A stretch of 8,252 bases of DNA from a bacterium (GTDB lineage: Bacteria; SZUA-79; Acidulodesulfobacterales; Acidulodesulfobacteraceae), in the NCBI GenBank assembly GCA_021803845.1, contig JAJZLA010000054.1, forward strand, positions 1 to 8,252, in the 5' to 3' direction. The notes below the pieces were generated by a model. The model worked only from the letters and a program-made list of their open reading frames with translations. It was not told where the DNA came from and did no database searches. The translations under genes and the position numbers were made by a program. Below are positions 1-5,343 of the stretch, piece after piece (within the stretch, counting starts at the first letter, position 1; every line of letters starts with the position of its first letter).

Positions 1-92
1 TAGAGTTTTTTAAAAGCCGCTATATAATATTTATAGTTTTCCCAGTATTTTTGTATATAGGCGCCAAGAGTAAAATTGTCGGAACTGCCTGC
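1..92 (-). pseudogene. Possible gene fragment running off the left edge
   Basis: The minus strand is open for 30 codons from a TAA at 95-93 to the window edge. It reads AGSSDNFTLGAY, then IQKYWENYKYYIAAFKKL, which has a believable protein composition with mixed aromatic and charged residues. No ATG, GTG or TTG start lies in this frame, so if it is real its 5' end has been lost. The open frame begins exactly where the tRNA-derived repeat ends (92/93), which suggests a junction cut through a gene. I recognise no family. An AT-rich stretch can stay open this long by chance, so this is only a weak call. Confidence 0.2.
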
Positions 93-195
93 TTACTGCG
101 GTTTTAATTGGTTGCGGGGGCAGGATGAGCGCAAACGGCGTGCGTTTGCATGCTGAACTCCGTTCGAACCTGCGACCTTTGGGTTATGAGCCCAA
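93..195 (-). repeat. Orphan tRNA-fMet 3'-half copy (candidate distal att site)
   Basis: Positions 93-126 plus 164-195 match 3441-3506 base for base over 66 bp, in the same orientation. The matching block covers 16 bp downstream of the tRNA 3' end, the CCA end, the acceptor 3' strand, the T arm, the variable loop, and the anticodon arm up to the 5' side of the anticodon stem. The acceptor 5' strand and D arm are absent, so this copy cannot make a tRNA. It is interrupted by a 37-bp insertion (127-163). A direct repeat of the 3' part of a tRNA gene, downstream of the intact gene, is the classical footprint of an element that integrated into that tRNA by tyrosine recombinase. Here the partner would be the tRNA-fMet gene at 3457-3533. 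A decayed tandem duplicate of the tRNA gene is the main alternative. Confidence 0.85.
127..163. other. 37-bp hairpin insertion inside the orphan tRNA copy
   Basis: Relative to the intact tRNA gene this copy has 37 extra bases in the T-loop. The exact breakpoint is ambiguous by one T. The insert contains GCAAACG, a 5-nt loop GCGTG, then CGTTTGC, which is a perfect 7-bp stem. It can be extended by AGC/GCT across a 2-nt AT bulge. It is GC-richer than its surroundings. I see no second copy in the window. Confidence 0.7.
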
Positions 196-346
196 GAATA
201 CTACTTATAACTTATTAAATTTATTGATTTATTTATCATATTTAAAAATACTGTATCTAAAATTGTATTTTTAATCCCGTCTCGGTTTCAGAATATTAAT
301 TAATAATGAATATAAGTATATCATATAGCCGCCAAAAAAGAAAAGA

Positions 347-376
347 AATATGCGACCAACGGGAGCAGTCAAAAAA
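347..376. repeat. Imperfect direct repeat, copy 1
   Basis: This copy starts ATATGCGACCAACGGGAGCA and continues GTCAAAAAAG. It resembles 440-470 (ATATGCGAGCAAGGCGAGTA, then GTCGAAAAAAG). A second pair, AAAAAGCTAAATAAG, occurs at 414-428 and again at about 466-479, so a larger unit of roughly 50-90 bp may have been duplicated and diverged. Function is unknown. Confidence 0.45.
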
Positions 377-439
377 GTAATGAATTGATAGAATTATTTT
401 TTTTTAAAAAAAGAAAAAGCTAAATAAGAATAAAAGCAA

Positions 440-470
440 ATATGCGAGCAAGGCGAGTAGTCGAAAAAAG
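440..470. repeat. Imperfect direct repeat, copy 2
   Basis: Partner of 347-376, differing by a few substitutions and one extra base. It is followed directly by the shared AGCTAAATAAG tail. There are only two units with no regular spacer series, so it is not a CRISPR array. Confidence 0.45.
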
Positions 471-802
471 CTAAATAAGTTAATATCAAGTTTGAATATT
501 TTAATATGAAGCTTGTTAATAAATTCACAGCAGGTTTATCTTAAAACAGAAGCGAAGCATTATAACTATACGCCCCACGCAGTAAACCGCTTTTTTGAAA
601 AAACCCGCCCCCCCGCCAGTCGTAGCCTTAAAGTTAAACCGTATTCATAAAAGGGATATATTGAATTTGTCTTTTTTGTAAGTTATTGTTTTTAAAAGTT
701 AGTTAAAACAATATCGCTTCCAGATTCATACTGTTTGTCATACCTTCAATCAAAAACTCCGGAGCTTCACCCTGTTGGGATAACGTGCTTAGGCTGTTTT
801 CA

Positions 803-2170
803 TTAACCCGATACTTTTTCCAGTTCTCTTCCAGTAGAAGAAGGGCCGAATAATGCAATTATCCCAGCTAAAAAGCCGGTAACTCCGATTGCGACGAAAC
901 CGTAGAAAAAAGAATACCTTTGAACAAGGGCGGGTAAAAGAAGGGCTCCGACAGCTCCTCCTAAATGGCCTATGCCGTCGCTTAACGCGAAGCCGGTAGC
1001 CCTGGCCCTGGTAGGGTAGCTTTCTGCCGTATAAGTGTAGGCAACCTGCAGATAAATACCAAGCGAAAGGGAAGCGAGGAACGAACCTGTCATTATTGTT
1101 ATAGCCCCGGCAAGGGTTCCGAATAAGAGCATGGCCGTAAACCATATAAAGGTTGCTAAAATTATGGAATATTTCCTTTCTATCCTGTCTGATAAATAAA
1201 TCATTAAAGCCGCGCCAATCGGGTAGCCGGCAGAACCGATGGAAAGGTATTTTATGGAAGTGAAAAGCGAAATATGCATGAAGCTAAGAAGGGTCGCAGA
1301 ATCCCCCAAAAAACCGTAGTTTCCGATATACCAAAGGAACCACATCGATGTAAACAAGGCAAGTCTTTTTACATATATTCCCTTAAAAACATATTGGGTC
1401 GGAAATTTTCCGGATTCGATATTAACTTTAACAGACACAGGTTCTTTCAGCTTAATTCCCCGGCTTTTAATATATTCCTCCATTTTTTCCAGTATATTCA
1501 GGGCTTTTTTAGTATTACCGTTTAAAATTAGCCATCTTGGAGATTCCGGGAGTTCGAATCTCAGTAAAACAGCAATAAATGCTATTATCCCGCCCATGCC
1601 GAAAAGTATCCTCCATCCCGAATAAAATACCGGAACGATAGCTAAGGCGATAAACGGCGTAACAGTCTGACCCATTATCCCTATAAGGAAAGTAAACGAT
1701 GTAATCTTCCCCCTTATGCGGGGAGGGGCAATTTCCGAAAGATAAACCGATACGAGATTAAGGTCGGCTCCGACTCCAAGCCCCGTTATAAACCTGAAGA
1801 AAGACAGTTCGGTCATGTTAGTCGAAACAGCGTCCCCAAATGACCCTATGCCTGTAACGACCATGGTGAGCAGAAGCATTTTATATCTGCCGTATTTATC
1901 CGCGAAAGTCCCGATAATGTACGAGCCGGCAATATAGCCTATTAAACCTATAGACAGCGCGAAAAATAATATTTCGGAATGAGAAAGCCTGAACTGGACG
2001 GCGATCGGGGGCATAGCAAAACCTATATCCGCTATATCGAAAAACGTAAAAAAGTATCCAAGCCCTATTATAAGTAGGGAAACAGGCGGAAGCGGCCAGC
2101 GCTCCAGCCTGTCCATGCGGGCAAGAATGTTTTCATTCAGGGAAATTATATCTCCGTTTGAGTTATTCAT
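803..2170 (-). CDS. MFS transporter, sugar-porter/metabolite:H+ symporter type
   Basis: This is a 455-residue inner-membrane permease with the hydrophobic pattern of about 12 membrane helices, the usual size for the major facilitator superfamily. Visible signatures are an acidic first helix (FFDIADIGF, Asp44 and Asp48), the loop 2-3 motif GTFADKYGRYK (87-97), the helix 4 segment FFRFITGLGVGAD, PESPRWL (208-214) at the start of the central loop, and YTAESYPTRARATG (380-393) in the second half. These place it among sugar-porter or aromatic/organic-acid:proton symporter relatives. The substrate cannot be read from the sequence. The C-terminus (GRELEKVSG) is normal, so the gene looks complete. 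The ATG at 2170 is preceded by AGGAGGT six bases upstream, which fixes the start. It is monocistronic here and is the only intact gene between the two tRNA-fMet repeats, so it is the likely cargo of the integrated segment. Confidence 0.93.
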   Translation of the reverse strand: MNNSNGDIISLNENILARMDRLERWPLPPVSLLIIGLGYFFTFFDIADIGFAMPPIAVQFRLSHSEILFFALSIGLIGYIAGSYIIGTFADKYGRYKMLLLTMVVTGIGSFGDAVSTNMTELSFFRFITGLGVGADLNLVSVYLSEIAPPRIRGKITSFTFLIGIMGQTVTPFIALAIVPVFYSGWRILFGMGGIIAFIAVLLRFELPESPRWLILNGNTKKALNILEKMEEYIKSRGIKLKEPVSVKVNIESGKFPTQYVFKGIYVKRLALFTSMWFLWYIGNYGFLGDSATLLSFMHISLFTSIKYLSIGSAGYPIGAALMIYLSDRIERKYSIILATFIWFTAMLLFGTLAGAITIMTGSFLASLSLGIYLQVAYTYTAESYPTRARATGFALSDGIGHLGGAVGALLLPALVQRYSFFYGFVAIGVTGFLAGIIALFGPSSTGRELEKVSG

Positions 2171-2176
2171 ATGCTT

Positions 2177-2183
2177 ACCTCCT
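2177..2183 (-). promoter_or_regulatory. Ribosome binding site of the MFS gene
   Basis: On the minus strand AGGAGGT lies six bases before the ATG at 2170. It is the strongest Shine-Dalgarno match in the window and decides the start codon. Confidence 0.85.
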
Positions 2184-2212
2184 ATCGGTCGGGTTTAAAT
2201 TATTCTATTCTC

Positions 2213-2241
2213 AAAATATAATTTTACTTCAGTGAAGTCAA
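2213..2241 (-). promoter_or_regulatory. Promoter of the MFS gene
   Basis: The minus strand carries TTGACT (2241-2236) as -35 and TATTTT (2218-2213) as -10, with a 17-bp spacer. It lies about 43 bp before the start codon, which leaves a leader of around 35 nt. It fits sigma70 spacing well. It overlaps the palindrome at 2226-2238. Confidence 0.6.
2226..2238. promoter_or_regulatory. Palindromic operator candidate over the MFS -35 region
   Basis: ACTTCAGTGAAGT is a perfect 6-1-6 palindrome that overlaps the -35 box and the first part of the spacer. A dimeric repressor bound here would block RNA polymerase. No regulator gene is in the window, so the protein that would bind is unknown. Confidence 0.4.
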
Positions 2242-2461
2242 TACAAAAATTCAAATCCATAACATTACTGTTTTTGTCTCCCTAATTCCACGCTTTGTAC
2301 TTCGGAGGCTGTCTGCCGGATTAGGCTTCCGCTTACTATTTTAAAATTATCCGGCTATTATAATATTCTAAAATAAGATGAAAAACTAACAAATGAGATT
2401 TTGTTATGGCTAATTTAGTTCTTTTATTACATCCTTAAACAATAAAACGCGAAAAAAATTA
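2242..2461. other. Non-coding stretch upstream of the MFS promoter
   Basis: I see no gene on either strand. Around 2285-2355 the base composition is richer in GC, and minus-strand frames stay open briefly (for example IVSGSLIRQTASEVQSVELG), which may be debris of a lost gene. I cannot assign it. Confidence 0.4.
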
Positions 2462-2533
2462 TTAGGTCTCTAAAAGCTCCAATACGACTTTCGATTTAAA
2501 CTCCGGTGTAAACTTTATGTGAATTTGGCTCAT
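2462..2533 (-). pseudogene. IS3-family OrfA N-terminal remnant
   Basis: An ATG at 2533 opens a 23-codon frame starting MSQIHIKFTPEFKSKVVLEL and ending LET before TAA. The (K/R)FTPEFK-KVVLE pattern is the N-terminal signature of IS3-family OrfA proteins and the start of their helix-turn-helix domain. Complete OrfA proteins run to roughly 90-100 residues and continue with a Gly-Glu-Lys-Thr-like segment. Here that is replaced by a stop straight after the LLE. A run of seven G sits upstream of the ATG and may be the old ribosome binding site. No OrfB/DDE catalytic part is visible, so the element is dead. The break falls in the TTTAGAGACC sequence that also marks the break in the integrase remnant. 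Confidence 0.6.
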
Positions 2534-2621
2534 TTTAATTAACCCCCCCTTTTTAATATTAAATTGTTTTAGTTTTTTAATAACCGACAGCGGATATTAA
2601 AATTTTAACAGATTTTCATAT
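2534..2621. other. Short AT-rich gap between IS remnants
   Basis: I see nothing here beyond A/T runs and the seven-C tract at 2543-2549. I cannot find a left terminal inverted repeat for the IS256-type remnant, so that end appears to be lost. Confidence 0.5.
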
Positions 2622-3184
2622 TTAGGGAAGTAAGATTTTAAAATTACTGTCTTGATTTATTGGTTCATTATATTCTAACATGTCCTTTTCCGCCAGGTCA
2701 TTGGAGAGTGCTTTATACACGGACTTTAAGTCGGCCATGAACTCCTTCTGGTTTTTGGAGGCCACGCATCGGACGCTGCTTCTAATCTGGTGGATTACGC
2801 AGAGCTGTATTTCGGTTTTGGAATACATGGAGTTAATGGCATCGGATATCTTTGTAAACGGATTATAAAAGCCAAAGGCTTTATGCTGCTAAAGATGCGC
2901 TCCTGTCCCTGGGAGTATCTAGTTCGAAGGAATCATGGGAAATATGGACTGTTGGAAGTTGAACCGTTCTTGCGGTTCTTTCGTCTATTAAGGACATCCT
3001 GAGCTATGTGGGAGTCGAGCTCGGCGGATAATGCGGTTTCTACAAGTTCTTTGATTAGAGGGGTTAGGACGCCGCCTTCGCCGGTAAGCTTTTTGCCGGG
3101 AAGCATGTCCTTGACGGCGGAATTAAAATCGAAAGACGGTTTTTTGTTAATTAAATCTTAATCGTTTCCGGAAAAATGTTCCAT
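2622..3184 (-). pseudogene. IS256-family (mutator-type) transposase, shattered
   Basis: Three blocks of one transposase are read on the minus strand. (1) From the ATG at 3184: MEHFSGND, an in-frame TAA, then FDFNSAVKDMLPGKKLTGEG and LTPLIKELVETALSAELDSH, up to RKNRKNGSTS. (2) After a one-base frameshift: TVHISHDSFELDTPRDRS, then a stop at 2883-2881. (3) From about 2876: FTKISDAINSMYSKTEIQLC, VIHQIRSSVRCVASKNQKEF and MADLKSVYKALSNDLAEKDM, ending abnormally at 2622. DTPRDR and KTEIQLCVIHQIR are hallmarks of this family. Complete members are about 400 residues. The part between blocks 2 and 3 and everything after about residue 285 is missing, and with them all three catalytic acidic residues. 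It cannot transpose. Confidence 0.85.
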
Positions 3185-3250
3185 GTGTCAGTCTCCTTTT
3201 TGGGGTTAAGGTGATTATATCAACCTGACACAGAATTTTGAACGGTCTCT
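3184..3250 (-). mobile_element. IS256-type element right terminal region with leader hairpin
   Basis: This is the segment between the element end and the transposase start. On the minus strand it begins AGAGACCGTTCAAAATTCTG and continues TGTCAGG, a sequence I associate with ends of IS256-group elements. TGTGTCAG (3232-3225) pairs perfectly with CTGACACA (3191-3184), leaving a 33-nt loop, and the second arm includes the A of the ATG. AAGGAGA (3198-3192) is the ribosome binding site. The outer boundary is placed at 3250 because the integrase reading frame stops there. The last few bases could belong to a target duplication. Confidence 0.6.
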
Positions 3251-3380
3251 AAATGGCGGCGGCTATCTCTGACGCTACGGCTTTATCTTTAGTTTTACAG
3301 CTTTGTTGATATAGTTTGCCGTCAACCATAAATTTACACCAATAAACTTGACCACGCTTATATATATTCGTAAATTGTAT
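3249..3380 (-). pseudogene. Phage-type integrase (tyrosine recombinase), N-terminal remnant
   Basis: The minus strand reads TNIYKRGQVYWCKFMVDGKL, then YQQSCKTKDKAVASEIAAAI and TAG. The pattern xIYKRGxxYWxxFxxxGKxYxxSxxTKDKxxAxxIAAxI is the arm-type DNA-binding domain at the N-terminus of many phage and island integrases, which would bind accessory sites in the attachment DNA. Complete integrases are about 300-400 residues. Here only about 40 remain, and the catalytic R-H-R-Y domain is absent. The frame stops exactly where the IS256-type terminal sequence begins, so insertion of that element explains the truncation. There is no ATG: the frame opens after TAG (3383-3381) with ATA, possibly a decayed ATG. 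It lies 76 bp from the tRNA-fMet 3' end, where an island integrase is expected. Confidence 0.65.
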
Positions 3381-3440
3381 CTAAATTTTATCAATATTAA
3401 TAAATTATGGCTAAGATAGGATATTGCTTGAAAGGCTTAT

Positions 3441-3533
<93 letters not shown>

Positions 3534-3557
3534 ATGATTTTTTCGTATAACTTATTT

Positions 3558-3586
3558 ATTATATATTCTAATTAATTTTATTGCAA
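3558..3586 (-). promoter_or_regulatory. Promoter of tRNA-fMet
   Basis: On the minus strand TTGCAA (3586-3581) and a consensus TATAAT (3563-3558) are separated by 17 bp. The mature tRNA begins 24 bp after the -10 box, leaving a short 5' leader for RNase P to remove. Confidence 0.75.
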
Positions 3587-3599
3587 GTTTAAAATGTCC

Positions 3600-3628
3600 T
3601 TGATTTTTTCAGTCCGATTTATCATAAT
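3600..3628 (+). promoter_or_regulatory. Promoter candidate for the gcv operon
   Basis: TTGATT (3600-3605) and CATAAT (3623-3628) are separated by 17 bp. Transcription would start near 3635, giving a leader of about 65 nt before gcvT. That is too short for a glycine riboswitch aptamer, and I see none. The -35 box lies 13 bp from that of the divergent tRNA promoter. Confidence 0.5.
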
Positions 3629-3701
3629 GATACAATAAGATATTTTTTGGAAAACTACTTTAATAATTAAGAATTTATGCGGGGGTGCAATAATTATAAC
3701 T

Positions 3702-4886
3702 ATGGATACCGACGAGAGCAAAAAAACTCCATTATACGACGAACATGCTAAAATGGGGGCAAAAATCGTTTCGTTCGCCGGATTTTATATGCCGCTTTAT
3801 TATAAAAGCATAATAGAAGAACATTTGAACGTGAGAAACAACTCCGGCATTTTTGATATAAGCCATATGGGCGAAATAATTATAAAAGGCAAAGACGCTT
3901 CGTATTTCGTAGATTACGTTTTTACCGCCGACGTTTCGAAGATAAGGCAGGGAGATATAGTTTATTCGTTAATCCTTAATGAAAAAGGCGGAATAATCGA
4001 CGACGTTACGGTTTTCAAGTTTTCCGAAGACGAGTATATGGTTGTCGTAAATGCGGCAAATACGCAGAAAGATTTTGCTTGGATTAATTATATACAGACC
4101 GGGTTTCAGAAAAAAGGCAAAGACGTTTCAGTCCAAAATATAAGCGACGCGATAGGGCTTCTTTCCGTGCAGGGGCCTAAATCGAGGGATTTGATATATC
4201 CTCTGATAAGCGACGCAGTCAAAATAGGAAAATGCGGACTGTTCGATTTTAAGTTTAAACCTAAAAATATCAAGGATTTAAAGCATTTTGAATTCGGCTG
4301 TGCCGAGTTTAAAGACGTCAACGTAGAAGCGCTGATTTCGAGAAGCGGTTATACCGGAGAGTTCGGATTCGAAATATTCATACCCGCTGAAAAAACGGCG
4401 GTTTTGTGGAACTATCTTTTAAAAAACTCCCATCTTTCCAGCCTTCTTCCTGTCGGCCTGGGAGCAAGAGACACTTTAAGGTTCGAGGCGGCGCTTCCTT
4501 TATACGGACACGAGATGGACGAAACTATAAACCCTTACGATGCCGGTCTTGAGAAATATCTTTCGGACACTAAAGATTTTATCGGAAAAGAAGCTTTAAA
4601 AAATATTAAAAACAAAGAAAAAAGATTAATTTTCTTTAAGCTTTCAGGCAAACAGATACCGAGGCATTCCCAGAGGATACTCGACGAAAATCTTAAGCCT
4701 ATAGGCTGTATCGCAAGCGGAACCTACAGCCCTTCAAATAAATTTCCGATAGGCAGCGCCTACATTTCGGATTCGGGCGTCAATGCTTCTTTTTTGAAAA
4801 ATTTTTTCATAGATATCAGGGGAAATTTTGAGAAGGCCGAAGTGGTTTTGCCTCCTTTTCACAAACACGTTAAAGCCGGCGGTTAA
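3702..4886 (+). CDS. gcvT: Glycine cleavage system T protein (aminomethyltransferase)
   Basis: GcvT takes the aminomethyl group held on the lipoyl arm of H protein and transfers its carbon to tetrahydrofolate, releasing ammonia and 5,10-methylene-tetrahydrofolate in the cytoplasm. Family signatures in order are TPLYDEHAKMGAKIVSFAG (9-27), SHMGE (54-58), NEKGGIIDD (93-101, containing the conserved catalytic-site aspartate), VVVNAANTQKD (114-124), SRSGYTGEFGFE (213-224) and GLGARDTLRFEAALPLYGHE (252-271). At 394 residues it is somewhat longer than the usual 360-375. The extra length sits around 183-209, before the GYTGE motif, and the usual TGEDGFE reads TGEFGFE. The start is the first ATG that keeps the family N-terminus. 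Only a distant GGGGGTG lies upstream, so its ribosome binding site is weak. First gene of the gcv operon. Confidence 0.97.
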   Translation: MDTDESKKTPLYDEHAKMGAKIVSFAGFYMPLYYKSIIEEHLNVRNNSGIFDISHMGEIIIKGKDASYFVDYVFTADVSKIRQGDIVYSLILNEKGGIIDDVTVFKFSEDEYMVVVNAANTQKDFAWINYIQTGFQKKGKDVSVQNISDAIGLLSVQGPKSRDLIYPLISDAVKIGKCGLFDFKFKPKNIKDLKHFEFGCAEFKDVNVEALISRSGYTGEFGFEIFIPAEKTAVLWNYLLKNSHLSSLLPVGLGARDTLRFEAALPLYGHEMDETINPYDAGLEKYLSDTKDFIGKEALKNIKNKEKRLIFFKLSGKQIPRHSQRILDENLKPIGCIASGTYSPSNKFPIGSAYISDSGVNASFLKNFFIDIRGNFEKAEVVLPPFHKHVKAGG

Positions 4887-4935
4887 AAATAAAAATAAAA
4901 ACATAAAATAATCAAATAACATAATTAAATAAGCC

Positions 4936-4941
4936 AAGGGG
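4936..4941 (+). promoter_or_regulatory. Ribosome binding site of gcvH
   Basis: AAGGGG lies six bases before the gcvH ATG, at the end of a 61-bp, almost entirely A/T gap after gcvT. No terminator hairpin is visible in that gap, so gcvT and gcvH are probably cotranscribed. Confidence 0.6.
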
Positions 4942-4947
4942 TTAAAA

Positions 4948-5343
4948 ATGATTAAAAGCGGGTCGTTTTATTTCTCTAAGTCTCATGAATGGATAGGCAG
5001 GGATTCAAATAATAAATATCGCATAGGAATTTCGGATTTTGCACAGTCGGAACTTGGTGACGTCGTTTACATTTCGCTCCCGGAAGCGGGAAAGGCTTAT
5101 AAAAAAGCAGGCAAAATAGGCGAAATAGAATCGGTTAAGTCCGTTTCGGAAATTTACGCACCTGTTGACCTTAAAATAATTTCCGTAAATTCAAAGCTTA
5201 ACGATACGCCCGAACTTATAAATCAGGAACCGAAAGGAGCGGGTTTTATCGCCGAAGTTGAAATATCTAACGATTCCGATGTAGAAGGATTAATGGTCGA
5301 AGATGCGTATAAAAATTTTATAGCCGATTCGCACCATGAATAA
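4948..5343 (+). CDS. gcvH: Glycine cleavage system H protein (lipoyl carrier)
   Basis: GcvH is the small carrier that shuttles the aminomethyl group from P protein to T protein on a lipoyl-lysine arm and is re-oxidised by L protein. The 131-residue length is normal for the family. It begins with the typical SKSHEWI (10-16) followed by YRIGISDFAQSELGDVVYISLP (24-45). The lipoylated lysine is Lys64 in GEIESVKSVSEIYAPV, the canonical E-S-V-K-(S/A)-x-(S/A)-(D/E) hairpin. The protein needs lipoate attachment by LipB/LipA or LplA, which are not encoded here. Its stop codon overlaps the start of gcvPA by 8 bp (ATGAATAA), indicating translational coupling of carrier and decarboxylase. Confidence 0.97.
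   Translation: MIKSGSFYFSKSHEWIGRDSNNKYRIGISDFAQSELGDVVYISLPEAGKAYKKAGKIGEIESVKSVSEIYAPVDLKIISVNSKLNDTPELINQEPKGAGFIAEVEISNDSDVEGLMVEDAYKNFIADSHHE

Larger units (their letters stand above)
196..802. other. AT-rich non-coding stretch downstream of the transporter
   Basis: There is no convincing gene here. It holds an imperfect repeat pair (347-376 and 440-470), a run of seven C at about 608-614 next to the near-palindrome TTTTTTGAAAAAA (593-605), and a minus-strand reading frame that ends with a TAA at 705-703. Below the transporter stop that frame reads NENSLSTLSQQGEAPEFLIEG and then MTNSMNLEAILF. It could be the tail of a decayed gene, but I recognise no family and it has no start of its own. 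I found no clear stem-plus-T-run terminator for the transporter. Confidence 0.5.

Noticed and set aside
109..195. Second functional tRNA gene, or a tRNA with an intron
   Set aside because: The acceptor 5' strand and D arm are missing, and the 37-bp insert lies in the T-loop without features of a known bacterial tRNA intron.
347..470. Possible CRISPR array
   Set aside because: There are only two imperfect units with no repeat/spacer periodicity and no cas genes nearby.
593..614. Rho-independent terminator at the T6-G-A6 and C7 region
   Set aside because: The near-palindrome is purely A/T and no GC stem followed by a T-run can be drawn on either strand.
789..1145. Minus-strand open frame of 118 codons within the MFS gene
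   Set aside because: It is an out-of-frame shadow of the transporter, rich in Arg, Phe and Cys, with no family resemblance.
1274..1525. Plus-strand open frame of 83 codons
   Set aside because: Antisense shadow of the MFS gene, with no ribosome binding site and no recognisable motif.
2680..3002. Two plus-strand open frames of 62 and 70 codons
   Set aside because: They lie antisense to clearly recognisable IS256-family transposase sequence.
3635..3701. Glycine riboswitch upstream of gcvT
   Set aside because: The leader is about 65 nt and A/T-rich. It cannot hold an aptamer and shows no matching conserved core.
4106..4321. Minus-strand open frame inside gcvT
   Set aside because: Antisense shadow of a certain gene.
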